The notes under the pieces were generated by a model. It saw only the letters and a program-made list of their open reading frames with translations, ran no database searches and was not told the origin of the DNA. Both the position numbers and the translations under genes were made by a program. This document shows, piece by piece, positions 1 to 6,750 of a stretch of 12,760 nucleotides of DNA; positions within the stretch are counted from its first letter, which is position 1; each line of letters opens with the position of its first letter. Location: positions 1 through 12,760 of the forward strand of contig RFFY01000217.1 of NCBI GenBank assembly GCA_003697065.1. The letters run 5' to 3'. Source of the stretch: Actinomyces sp. GTDB lineage: Bacteria; Actinomycetota; Acidimicrobiia; Acidimicrobiales; Aldehydirespiratoraceae.

Positions 1-941
1 CGGTAGGCGTCCTCGAGCGGGGGAGAGAAGGGCACCGGCACGTCGAGGCCGCCCAGGCGACGCACGGGGGCGTCGAGATGGACGAAGGCCTCCTCGGCGA
101 TCACGGCGGCCACCTCGGCGCCCACGCCCGCCAGGCGGTTGGCGGCGTGCACGACCAGGGCCCGGCTGGTGCGGGCGACCGACTCGCACACGGTGGCGGT
201 GTCGAGGGGCTTGAGGGTGCGCAGATCGACGACCTCGGCCTCGAGACCCTCGGCGGCGAGGGCGTCGGCGGCCTCCAGTGCCTGGTGGACCATCGCCCCG
301 TAGGTGACCAGCGTGACGTCCCGGCCCGGCCGGGCGATCCGGGCGGGGCCGATCGGCGTCGGCGGCGCCGTGGTGTCGACGGGTCCCCGCAGGGACCGGT
401 ACAGGGGCTTCGACTCGAGGTAGACGACCGGGTTGTCGTCGGCGATGGCGGCCAGGAGCAGTCCCCGGGCGTCGGCGGGCGTGGAGGGCGCCACCACCTT
501 CAGTCCCGGGGTGTGCACGAACCATGCCTCGGGGTTCTGGCTGTGGAAGGGACCCGAGCGCAGGCCCCCGTCGGCGGGGGCGCGCAGGACCCACGGCACC
601 GGCGCCCCCCAGCGGTAGTGGCAGGTGGCGGCGAACTGGACGATGGCGTCGAAGCCGGTGGAGGCGAAGTCGGCGAACTGGACCTCGACGACGGGTCGCA
701 GACCCATCAGGGCCATGCCGTTGGCGGCCCCGATGAAGGCCTGTTCGGTCATCGGCGTGTTCCAGACCCGCTCGGGGAAGGCCTCGCCCGCCGCCTTGGT
801 GACCTTGAAGGCCCCGCCGAAGGGGGCGGCGACGTCCTCGCCGAGGACGACGACGCTCTCGTCGGCGCGGAGGGCGTCGACCAGCGCACCCGAGATGGCC
901 TCGAGGTAGGTCATCTCGCCGGTCATCTCGGCGTCGGTCAC
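1..941 (-). CDS. Alpha-ketoacid dehydrogenase E1 component, beta subunit (3' end cut by window edge)
   Basis: This is the beta subunit of a thiamine-diphosphate-dependent 2-oxoacid dehydrogenase E1, which decarboxylates a 2-oxoacid and passes the acyl group to lipoyl-E2. The 313 complete codons visible cover nearly the whole family length (about 325-340). The pyrimidine-binding domain shows LGEDVA near residues 33-38, TPMTEQAFIGAANGMA near 62-77 and GPFHSQNPEAWF near 130-141, which carries the conserved His133. The transketolase C-terminal domain begins near residue 200 (DVTLVTYG, then VVDLRTLKPLD). The wording (FASTGFDAIVQFAA, FHSQNPEAWFVHTPGLKV) is closest to the branched-chain 2-oxoacid type, but pyruvate or acetoin cannot be excluded. 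The GTG start at 941 overlaps the alpha-subunit stop in a GTGA junction, implying translational coupling. In-frame ATGs at 926 and 914 are alternatives. The E2 gene probably lies beyond the left edge. Confidence 0.93.
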   Translation of the reverse strand, partial: MTDAEMTGEMTYLEAISGALVDALRADESVVVLGEDVAAPFGGAFKVTKAAGEAFPERVWNTPMTEQAFIGAANGMALMGLRPVVEVQFADFASTGFDAIVQFAATCHYRWGAPVPWVLRAPADGGLRSGPFHSQNPEAWFVHTPGLKVVAPSTPADARGLLLAAIADDNPVVYLESKPLYRSLRGPVDTTAPPTPIGPARIARPGRDVTLVTYGAMVHQALEAADALAAEGLEAEVVDLRTLKPLDTATVCESVARTSRALVVHAANRLAGVGAEVAAVIAEEAFVHLDAPVRRLGGLDVPVPFSPPLEDAY

Positions 942-2002
942 GCCCACACCCCGTCGGTGACGGTCGCCGGGTCGGGCCAGGGACTGGCCAGGGCGTACTC
1001 GACGGCGTCGTCGACCCGGGCCCGGGCGTCGGCGTCGAGCCGGTCGAGTTCCTCGGGAGCGACCCCCGATCCGGTCAAGCGCGAGCGCAGGCGGGCCACG
1101 GGGTCGCGGGCCTCCGAGGCGGCGAGCAGCTCGGCGGGGACGTAGTCGGCGCCGTCGTGGATGGCGTGCCCGAGCATCCGCATGGTGTGGGCGACGATCA
1201 CCCGCGGACCGCCCCCTCCGCGGGCCTCGGCGACGGCGGCGTCGGCGGCCTCGAGCACGGTGGCGACCTCGTTGCCGTCCACCTCGACGGTGGCCACCCC
1301 CAGGGCCCGGGTGCGGGCGGCGATGTCGGGGTTGGCCGAGTGTTGCTCGAGGGGCGTCGAGTAGGCGTAGCGGTTGTTCTCGACCACGACGACGACCGGG
1401 GCGCGGCGCAGGGCGGCCAGGTTGAGCGACTCGGCGTACAGACCGGTCACGGCGCCGCCGTCACCGGTGAAGGTGAGGACCACACGCTCCTCGCCCCGGT
1501 GGGCGAAGGCCCACGCCGCCCCGACCGCCACCGGCAGGGACTGGGGCAGATGGGAGATGAAGCCGATGATGCCGAGCGACAGGTCGCCGCAGCCGTGGAT
1601 GTTGGCGTCGCGTCCCCCGGTGACGCCGGTCGCCCGCCCGAGCTGCTGGGCCACCAGGCGGCGTGGTGTCATGCCCCGGACGAGGTAGCACCCCAGGTCG
1701 CGGTGCATGGGGGCCACCACGTCGTCGGGTCCGAGCGACAGGGCGGCGCCGACGGAGATGGCCTCGTGGCCCCGCTGGTTGAAGGTGCCCCCGACCCCCC
1801 GACCGGTGAGCCACAGGGTGCGGATCGCCTCGTCGAGGTGACGGGTGAGGGTCATCCAGGCATAGGCGGTGAGGAGGCGATCGGTGGTGGCGTCGGTGCT
1901 CGTGGCGTCGCCCTCGGCCGTCACCGCATCGGACCGGTGGCTCTGGGCCGGGGCGGGTGCGGGGTCGGGCGGCCGGGGGTCCACGGAGCCCGATTGTGGC
2001 AC
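938..2002 (-). CDS. Alpha-ketoacid dehydrogenase E1 component, alpha subunit
   Basis: This is the alpha subunit of the same 2-oxoacid dehydrogenase E1 (354 aa). The thiamine-diphosphate motif is intact: GDGG begins at residue 180 and the closing ENN ends at 210. Other family marks are MHRDLGCYLVRGMTP (99-113), GIIGFISHLPQSLPVAVGAA (144-163) and the C-terminal GHAIHDGADYVP segment (278-289). Together with the beta subunit it forms an alpha2beta2 heterotetramer in the cytoplasm. The substrate is probably a branched-chain 2-oxoacid or pyruvate; sequence reading alone cannot decide. The GTG start at 2002 has no obvious Shine-Dalgarno. The first 40 or so residues are Pro/Ala/Asp-rich and precede the conserved domain (from TDRLLTAYAWM), so the true start may be a later GTG such as codon 27. 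It lies 10 bp after the DUF1501 stop, which places it in the same transcription run. Confidence 0.93.
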   Translation of the reverse strand: MPQSGSVDPRPPDPAPAPAQSHRSDAVTAEGDATSTDATTDRLLTAYAWMTLTRHLDEAIRTLWLTGRGVGGTFNQRGHEAISVGAALSLGPDDVVAPMHRDLGCYLVRGMTPRRLVAQQLGRATGVTGGRDANIHGCGDLSLGIIGFISHLPQSLPVAVGAAWAFAHRGEERVVLTFTGDGGAVTGLYAESLNLAALRRAPVVVVVENNRYAYSTPLEQHSANPDIAARTRALGVATVEVDGNEVATVLEAADAAVAEARGGGGPRVIVAHTMRMLGHAIHDGADYVPAELLAASEARDPVARLRSRLTGSGVAPEELDRLDADARARVDDAVEYALASPWPDPATVTDGVWA

Positions 2003-2012
2003 CGGGGGCCGA

Positions 2013-3383
2013 TCAGGTCACGACCACACCGGCGGGTGGCGTGGGGCGACCGGGCAGGGTCCCGGCGACGGGTACGCCGAGCCAGGTCTCGCCGAGCAGG
2101 GCGAGGTAGGCGTCGAAGGCCAGGGTGGCCACGAGGTTGCCGTCGGCGTCGAGGCGGTCGAGGCGGGGATCCTCGCCCACGACGCCGGCGTTCACGGGGC
2201 CCGACAGCAGGGCGGGAGCGGCCGTGCCGTGGTCGGTGCCGTCGCCGTTTTGCTCCGGACGCCGTCCGAACTCGCTGGTGGTGGCGACGAGGGTCGAGCC
2301 ACCGAGGCCGAGGCGGTCGAGATGGTCGCGGAAGGCCACCAGGCAGCGGCCGAGCTCGTCGAGCAGGGCCGGGTGGGTGTCCGCCTGGTCGGCGTGGGTG
2401 TCGAAGCCGTCGAAGGCCACGTGCACCACCTTGAGCCCGGGATCGGCGGCGAGCAGGCGGGCGGTGAGCGCCAGGCGCAGACCCAGGGTGGTGTCGGGGT
2501 AACCCCCGGTGTCGACGTCCGAGTCGGAGGTGTCGAGGAGATCGGCCATGGTGAGGACGTCGAGGAGACCCTGGCGGGCGCGGTCGTACCAGGCGCCGGC
2601 GCCGGCCGGCACCCGGGCGGGGGCCCCGTCGGCCAGGGCGGGGAGGGCTCGGCGCAGGGCACGCGCCCAGTCGTCGTCGTCGGTGAGGAACCACACGGTG
2701 TCGGGATCGGCGACGGTGGTCGTCGAGCCCGGGCGGGCCGCCTCCAGGAAGGGGGAGGGTGAGCCGATGGCGGCTCCCGCCGGGGTCCGACCGTCGCCCA
2801 GCTCGTCGCACACCCGGCCCAGATAACCCGTGCGCAGGGCCGCCGTCCCCTCCGGGTCCCCCGTCCACCATCGGCGTTGCATCTCGAAGTGGGAGCCGTC
2901 GGGGGTCCGGGACCCGAGCCCCGTCACGACGGCGAGGGGCCAGCGACGGGAGAGCTCCCCGAGGGCGGGGTGCAGACCGTGGCGGTCGTCGAGCACGACC
3001 AGCTCGTCGAGACGGGGGCCGAGATCCGGCCGCAGCCGGTTCAGGATCGGTTGGTCGAGGGGGACGACGGTCGCCAGCCCGTCGTTGCCGCCCTGGAGCT
3101 CGACCACGACGAGGCGCCGGCGATGCACCGGGACGAGGGGGTCGTTCGGGGTGGGCCCGCCCGTCACGGGGTGACCGGTGGGTGTCGACGGCGGTCCGCT
3201 GGTCGTCGGCCCCGCTGTCGTGGGCGGAGCCTGCCTGCCCGTCACTTCAGCGCCGAGAAGGCCGCCGGTGGCGCCCACGGCGAGGCCGCCCCCGGCGAGC
3301 AGAGCGATGAGGCGGCGTCGGCTGAGAACGACGGTGCCGGGGGCGGGGACGGGGTCGAGGGGTCGATGCGGTCGGTCGGTCAT
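2013..3383 (-). CDS. DUF1501 family protein with Tat signal
   Basis: This is a 456-aa DUF1501 protein, a family placed in the alkaline phosphatase/sulfatase-like superfamily whose reaction is not established. A twin-arginine signal is visible: SRRRLIALLA at 21-30, followed by a Gly/Ala-rich hydrophobic stretch to about 45, so it should be folded before export. A Pro/Thr/Gly-rich spacer (about 51-82) links this to the catalytic-like domain. Family motifs follow: VELQGGNDGL (94-103), SHFEMQRRWW (164-173), FDGFDTHADQ (324-333) and SEFGRR with GTDHGTA (370-388). Their conserved Asp, His and Asn residues are candidate metal or active-site ligands. The ATG at 3383 overlaps the DUF1800 stop as ATGA, which fixes the start although the frame is open much further upstream. 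DUF1800 and DUF1501 genes are commonly adjacent in bacteria, which supports a joint function. Confidence 0.92.
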   Translation of the reverse strand: MTDRPHRPLDPVPAPGTVVLSRRRLIALLAGGGLAVGATGGLLGAEVTGRQAPPTTAGPTTSGPPSTPTGHPVTGGPTPNDPLVPVHRRRLVVVELQGGNDGLATVVPLDQPILNRLRPDLGPRLDELVVLDDRHGLHPALGELSRRWPLAVVTGLGSRTPDGSHFEMQRRWWTGDPEGTAALRTGYLGRVCDELGDGRTPAGAAIGSPSPFLEAARPGSTTTVADPDTVWFLTDDDDWARALRRALPALADGAPARVPAGAGAWYDRARQGLLDVLTMADLLDTSDSDVDTGGYPDTTLGLRLALTARLLAADPGLKVVHVAFDGFDTHADQADTHPALLDELGRCLVAFRDHLDRLGLGGSTLVATTSEFGRRPEQNGDGTDHGTAAPALLSGPVNAGVVGEDPRLDRLDADGNLVATLAFDAYLALLGETWLGVPVAGTLPGRPTPPAGVVVT

Positions 3384-4657
3384 CGGACGGACACCTCCGG
3401 GGAGACGAGGGCGGCCACGAGGCGCAGGATCGACGCGGTCTCGGGGTCGAGCCCGTCGCCGATGCGGTCGAGGACGGAACGGGTGGTCGGGGAGATCAGG
3501 GTTCGGCCGCACAGCGCCAGGGCGGTGGCGGCGTCGGGAACGTGGAGCCGGTCGGGGTCGACCGTGTCGGCGAGCTCGAGGGCGGCCGCCAGTCGCCCGG
3601 CGACCTGGTGGCCGCCGAGCCAGCGCCCGTCGAGGGGCCAGCCAGCCACGTTCGGCGGGTAGAAGGGGAGTTGCCCGAGGGTGATGAGCCACCAGGGGTC
3701 GATGGCGTCGGCGCCCACCCCGAGTGCTCGGGCGGCCGTCGCCATCCACTCCAGGGGCAGGGTGGGTCGACCCCGGGCGGGATCGGTGATCTCGGGGGAG
3801 GTGACGATGGCCTCGACCAGAGGCAGGATGGCCAGATCCGCTCGCCGGAACACGCCGGCGAGCTGGTCGAGGCGGGCGGGGGAGGGCTCGGTGCCGACGA
3901 GGTGGTGGAAGAGCCGGCCGGCCACGAAGGGCGCGCAGGCCGGGTGGTCGCAGGCGGCATCCACCACGTCGTCGACGTCGCGGACCCGGCGCCCCAGGAA
4001 GCGCCAGGTGCCGTCGGCGTGGGAGTCGGGGTCGAAGACGGCCTCCCCGGTGTCCCAGTCGACCCACCAGCCCGACAGGGCACGGGCCCCGGCCTTCACG
4101 TCGTCCTCGCCGTAGTGTCCCCGCCCCAGGGTGAAGAGCTCGAGCAGCTCCCGGGCCAGGTTCTCGTTCGGCTTCTCGCCGATGGAGCCGTCGCCGTCGA
4201 GGTACACGAGCATGGCCGGGTCCCGCACGATGGCCGCCATGAGCTGGCGGAAGTCGCCGAGGGCGTGGCGGCGGATCAGGAGGTGCTGGCGGGCCACCAG
4301 GGGTGGGGGAACCTTGTCGAGACTGGTGGTGAGATGGCCGTGCCAGTACCACACGAGTCGCTCGTGGATGCCCGTGGACGGCGTGACGACGCGGGACAGG
4401 GCGAAGGCGACCAGGGTCTCCTCGCTGCCGTCGTCGTCGCCGAGTGCCCGGAGCCGCTCGGCGTCGGCGGCGGGCAGGGTGTCGTCGGTGCTGGCCAGCA
4501 GCTCGGCTGCCACCTCCCCGATCCGCCGGGAGGCGAGTCGGGGGAGCTGTCCGGGGTCGGGCCCGAAGGTCACACGGCGAAGCAGGGTGCCGATGGGATG
4601 GACGGGCGACGAGGTCTCGTCGTCGACGATGGTGGCGTCGACAGGGGTGGCGTTCAT
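3380..4657 (-). CDS. DUF1800 family protein
   Basis: This is a 425-aa DUF1800 protein of unknown biochemical role, first gene of the leftward run. Family hallmarks are LLRRVTFGPDPGQL (25-38), RLVWYWHGHLTTS (100-112), DFRQLMAAIVRDPAMLVYLD (135-154), then KPNENLARELLELFTLG (162-178) with GHYGEDDVKAGARALSGW (180-197), and PPNVAGWPLDGRWLGG near 334-349. No signal peptide or membrane segment is evident, unlike its partner DUF1501, so any export would have to be as a passenger of the Tat partner. The ATG at 4657 is preferred because the family similarity begins about 20 residues later. An in-frame GTG at 4708 would extend the protein by 17 residues into the 4680-4720 dyad, which looks like an operator. 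The stop overlaps the DUF1501 start by 4 bp, implying coupled translation of the pair. Confidence 0.92.
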   Translation of the reverse strand: MNATPVDATIVDDETSSPVHPIGTLLRRVTFGPDPGQLPRLASRRIGEVAAELLASTDDTLPAADAERLRALGDDDGSEETLVAFALSRVVTPSTGIHERLVWYWHGHLTTSLDKVPPPLVARQHLLIRRHALGDFRQLMAAIVRDPAMLVYLDGDGSIGEKPNENLARELLELFTLGRGHYGEDDVKAGARALSGWWVDWDTGEAVFDPDSHADGTWRFLGRRVRDVDDVVDAACDHPACAPFVAGRLFHHLVGTEPSPARLDQLAGVFRRADLAILPLVEAIVTSPEITDPARGRPTLPLEWMATAARALGVGADAIDPWWLITLGQLPFYPPNVAGWPLDGRWLGGHQVAGRLAAALELADTVDPDRLHVPDAATALALCGRTLISPTTRSVLDRIGDGLDPETASILRLVAALVSPEVSVR

Positions 4658-4679
4658 GCCGCTACCGTGCCGAACAGAG

Positions 4680-4720
4680 CATGAAGCGGTGGTGAAGCGT
4701 GCCTTCACCGTCTCTTCATG
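4680..4720. promoter_or_regulatory. Symmetrical tandem-repeat operator, probably for the adjacent OmpR-family regulator
   Basis: The sequence shows TGAAGCG at 4682-4688 and again at 4693-4699, exactly 11 bp apart. On the other side CTTCACC at 4703-4709 and CTTCATG at 4714-4720 are also 11 bp apart. The arms pair as CATGAAG/CTTCATG and GGTGAAG/CTTCACC, all centred on base 4700. OmpR/PhoB-family regulators are known to bind head-to-tail direct repeats spaced about 11 bp, one DNA turn. The site sits between divergent genes, DUF1800 (start 4657) and the response regulator (start 4857). The inference is that the regulator binds here and controls both directions. A TACCGT hexamer at 4663-4668 could be a -10 element for rightward transcription. 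Confidence 0.62.
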
Positions 4721-4790
4721 TCCTCACCGCCACCATCACCGACGAGGGGCCGCCGTGGGGGCGGCCGCGACCCGGCCCGACGTGACCGTC

Positions 4791-4826
4791 ACGTCCACCC
4801 CCGAGGGCACGTCCACCCCTGAGGGC
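4791..4826 (+). repeat. 18-bp tandem direct repeat ahead of the response regulator
   Basis: Two adjacent 18-bp units, 4791-4808 and 4809-4826, differ at one base (acgtccaccc followed by ccgagggc or ctgagggc). The repeat lies 31 bases before the chosen ATG of the response regulator and is in frame with it, reading TSTPEG twice. A GTG at 4782 could therefore make a 25-residue N-terminal extension. Because response regulators normally begin with the LLLVEDD strand right after the Met, I read the repeat as 5' leader. It could be a duplication scar or a regulatory element. Confidence 0.7.
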
Positions 4827-4856
4827 GCCGGGGACATCGGAAGGATCAGCGACGAG

Positions 4857-5531
4857 ATGCGCTTGCTGTTGGTCGAGGACGACGAGGCCCTGGCCGGCGT
4901 CGTGCGCCGGGGATTGGCCGAGGAGGGGTACGCCGTCGACCACGCGGCCGATCTCGTCGACGCCCGCCACGCCCTGGCCGAGCAGACCTACGACCTGGCG
5001 ATCGTCGATCTCGGCCTCCCCGACGGCGACGGTCTGGCCCTGTGCCGTGAGGTGCGCGAGTCGGGCCGGACCGTGCCGGTCATGGTGCTGACCGCCCGTG
5101 ACGGCCTGTCCGACAAGGTGGCCGGTCTCGATGCCGGTGCCGACGACTACCTGACGAAGCCCTTCGACTTTCCCGAGCTGACGGCCCGCATCCGGGCCCT
5201 GCTGAGACGGCCCGCCCGGGTGCACGCACCGGTGCTCGAGGTGGACGACGTGCGCCTGGATCCGGCCTCACGCCGGGTGTGGCGCGGGGCGGTGGCGGTC
5301 CCTTTGACCCCCCGGGAGTTCGCCCTCCTCGAGTACCTCATGCGTCACGCGGGGACGGTCGTGTCACGCAGTGAGCTCTACGACCACGTGTGGTCGGCGG
5401 ATTACGACGGCCTGTCCAACGTGGTGGACGTGCACATCGCCAACATCCGTCGCAAGCTGGCGGTCACGGGTGCCGACGATCCGCTCGTGACGGTCCGCGG
5501 GGTCGGTTACCGCATCGGTGATCCGGCGTGA
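4857..5531 (+). CDS. OmpR-family response regulator (DNA-binding)
   Basis: This is a 224-aa two-component response regulator. The receiver domain (1 to about 115) has the acidic pair D8/D9, phospho-acceptor D51 in IVDLGLPDGDG, T79 in VLTAR and K101 in YLTKPF, so all key residues are present. The C-terminal winged-helix DNA-binding domain (about 127-222) shows LTPREFALLEYLMRHAG, then SNVVDVHIANIRRKL and VTVRGVGYRIG, typical of OmpR/PhoB-like regulators. The ATG at 4857 puts the first strand (RLLLVEDDEALA) directly at the N-terminus. A possible Shine-Dalgarno AAGGA lies at 4841-4845. The stop overlaps the kinase start as GTGA, so the two are a cognate pair. The dyad at 4680-4720 is a plausible autoregulatory target. 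The signal is unknown and no specific named orthologue is recognised. Confidence 0.96.
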   Translation: MRLLLVEDDEALAGVVRRGLAEEGYAVDHAADLVDARHALAEQTYDLAIVDLGLPDGDGLALCREVRESGRTVPVMVLTARDGLSDKVAGLDAGADDYLTKPFDFPELTARIRALLRRPARVHAPVLEVDDVRLDPASRRVWRGAVAVPLTPREFALLEYLMRHAGTVVSRSELYDHVWSADYDGLSNVVDVHIANIRRKLAVTGADDPLVTVRGVGYRIGDPA

Positions 5532-6694
5532 ACCTGTCCCGGACACGCCTGGTCATCACCGCGACCCACGGGGTCCTGGCGGCCCTGGTCATCGCCGCCA
5601 TGGCCTGGTTCGCCGTCCGTGCCGCCTCCGAGCGGATCCTCGACTCGGCCGAGCGAGAGGCCGAGGAGGTGGTGCGCGACCTCGTCGTCGACGAGCTCGA
5701 CCGGGGCGCGGACGGACCGGCCAACACGTGGGCGGTGTCGCGCGTCGACGGCACCAGTCAGGCCTTCGGCGAGGTCTGGGTCGAACCTCCCCTCATGACG
5801 ATCGTCGGCGAGGCCGGCGACTGGCCGACCTTTTCGACCTTCGACTACGAGGGCGAGGACCGCCTCGCCTTCGCCCAGCCCCTCGACGAGGACTACACCC
5901 TCGTCACCGTCGTGGATCTCGGTCCCTACCAGGCGGACGTGGCGTCGGTGCGGCTGCGGATCGTCCTGGCGGCAGCGGGATCGGTCGCCCTGCTGGTGGC
6001 GGTCGGCTGGTGGGTGGCGGGGCGGGCGCTGGCCCCGGCCCATGAGGCCCTGCGGATGCAGCGGGACTTCATCGCCGACGCCGCCCACGAGATGCGCACC
6101 CCGCTGGCGGTGATCCGGGCCTCGGCCTCCCACGCCCTGTCCCGCCCACGCGACGCCGCCGAGTACCGCCGTTCCCTCGAGGAGATCCGCACGGCGGCGG
6201 AACGGGCAGGCGACGGGGTGGGGGAGCTGTTGGAGCTGGCCCGGCTCGAATCGGGCCAGTCGGCGCCCCGCTTGGCGCCCCTGCGCCTCGACCTGCTGGC
6301 CGAGGAGGTGGCGGCGACCGTCATCGCCGAAGGGGTCGAGGTGGTGGCCGAGCCGGCGGGAGCCGTCGTGGTGCAGGCCGACTATCCCCTCTTGCGCCAG
6401 GCCGTGCTGACCCTCGTCCGCAACGCCGTGGCCCGCGCCCACCGTGTCGAGCTCGTCGTCCGCGCCCGGGACGGGATGGGGGTGCTCGAGGTCCTCGACG
6501 ACGGTCCGGGATTCGATCCGGGCCTGCTCCCCCGGGTGTTCGAGCGCTTCCGCCGTGGTGACGAGAAAGGGTCGTCGGGACTGGGCCTGGCGATCGCCCG
6601 CGCCGTCGTGGTGGCCCACGGGGGCACCATGGAGGTGGCCAATCGCGACGAGGCGGGAGCGGTCGTGCGTCTCCGGCTCCGTCTCGACGCCTGA
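5528..6694 (+). CDS. Sensor histidine kinase, cognate to the upstream response regulator
   Basis: This is a 388-aa membrane histidine kinase. Transmembrane segment 1 is about residues 8-30. An acidic extracytoplasmic sensor region follows (about 31-143, rich in Asp and Glu), then transmembrane segment 2 at about 144-164. The H-box is FIADAAHEMRTPLAVI with phospho-acceptor His187. The ATP-binding domain has the N-box Asn299 in LVRNAVARA, DDGPGF (324-329), FERFRRG (338-344) and SSGLGLAIA (349-357). Only some 15-20 residues separate transmembrane segment 2 from the H-box, so a full HAMP domain is absent, although the WVAGRALAP remnant resembles a HAMP beginning. The start is GTG at 5528, overlapping the regulator stop by 4 bp. 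The ligand cannot be inferred, and the acidic sensor region could bind cations or basic peptides. Confidence 0.95.
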   Translation: MNLSRTRLVITATHGVLAALVIAAMAWFAVRAASERILDSAEREAEEVVRDLVVDELDRGADGPANTWAVSRVDGTSQAFGEVWVEPPLMTIVGEAGDWPTFSTFDYEGEDRLAFAQPLDEDYTLVTVVDLGPYQADVASVRLRIVLAAAGSVALLVAVGWWVAGRALAPAHEALRMQRDFIADAAHEMRTPLAVIRASASHALSRPRDAAEYRRSLEEIRTAAERAGDGVGELLELARLESGQSAPRLAPLRLDLLAEEVAATVIAEGVEVVAEPAGAVVVQADYPLLRQAVLTLVRNAVARAHRVELVVRARDGMGVLEVLDDGPGFDPGLLPRVFERFRRGDEKGSSGLGLAIARAVVVAHGGTMEVANRDEAGAVVRLRLRLDA

Positions 6695-6700
6695 ACGAAG

Positions 6701-6715
6701 GGGGTCGATCGCCCC
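6701..6715 (+). terminator. Weak hairpin after the histidine kinase gene
   Basis: GGGGT at 6701-6705 can pair with GCCCC at 6711-6715 (one G-U pair) around a 5-base loop, six bases after the kinase stop. There is no T-tract, so this is at best a weak or Rho-assisted end point. It is recorded because the next gene seems to have its own promoter. Confidence 0.22.
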
Positions 6716-6738
6716 ATGTGGCGGTCGACCGGGTCGTC

Positions 6739-6750
6739 TACCCTGGACAC
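6739..6750 (+). promoter_or_regulatory. Putative -10 element giving a leaderless transcript of the L,D-transpeptidase gene
   Basis: TACCCT at 6739-6744 fits the actinobacterial TANNNT -10 consensus and is followed by six bases and then the ATG at 6751. There is no Shine-Dalgarno in the gap. Transcription would start at or next to the A of the ATG. No clear -35 hexamer is visible. Leaderless starts are common in actinobacteria. Confidence 0.55.

Noticed and set aside
78..2434. Open frames on the plus strand (78-1145 and 1157-2434) opposite the E1 genes
   Set aside because: The translations are Gly/Arg/Asp-rich shadows. The minus strand carries intact E1 alpha and beta with all motifs.
3384..4352. 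Upstream extension of the DUF1501 reading frame into the DUF1800 gene
   Set aside because: The frame is open but encodes Arg/Pro-rich shadow sequence. The ATG at 3383 with the ATGA overlap and a Tat signal directly after it is the convincing start.
4658..4708. Longer DUF1800 start at the GTG at 4708
   Set aside because: The extra 17 residues lack family similarity and overlap the half-sites of the dyad. The ATG at 4657 is closer to the conserved domain.
4131..4856. Upstream extension of the response regulator frame
   Set aside because: It runs antisense through the start of DUF1800 and crosses the operator dyad. The receiver domain begins at 4857.
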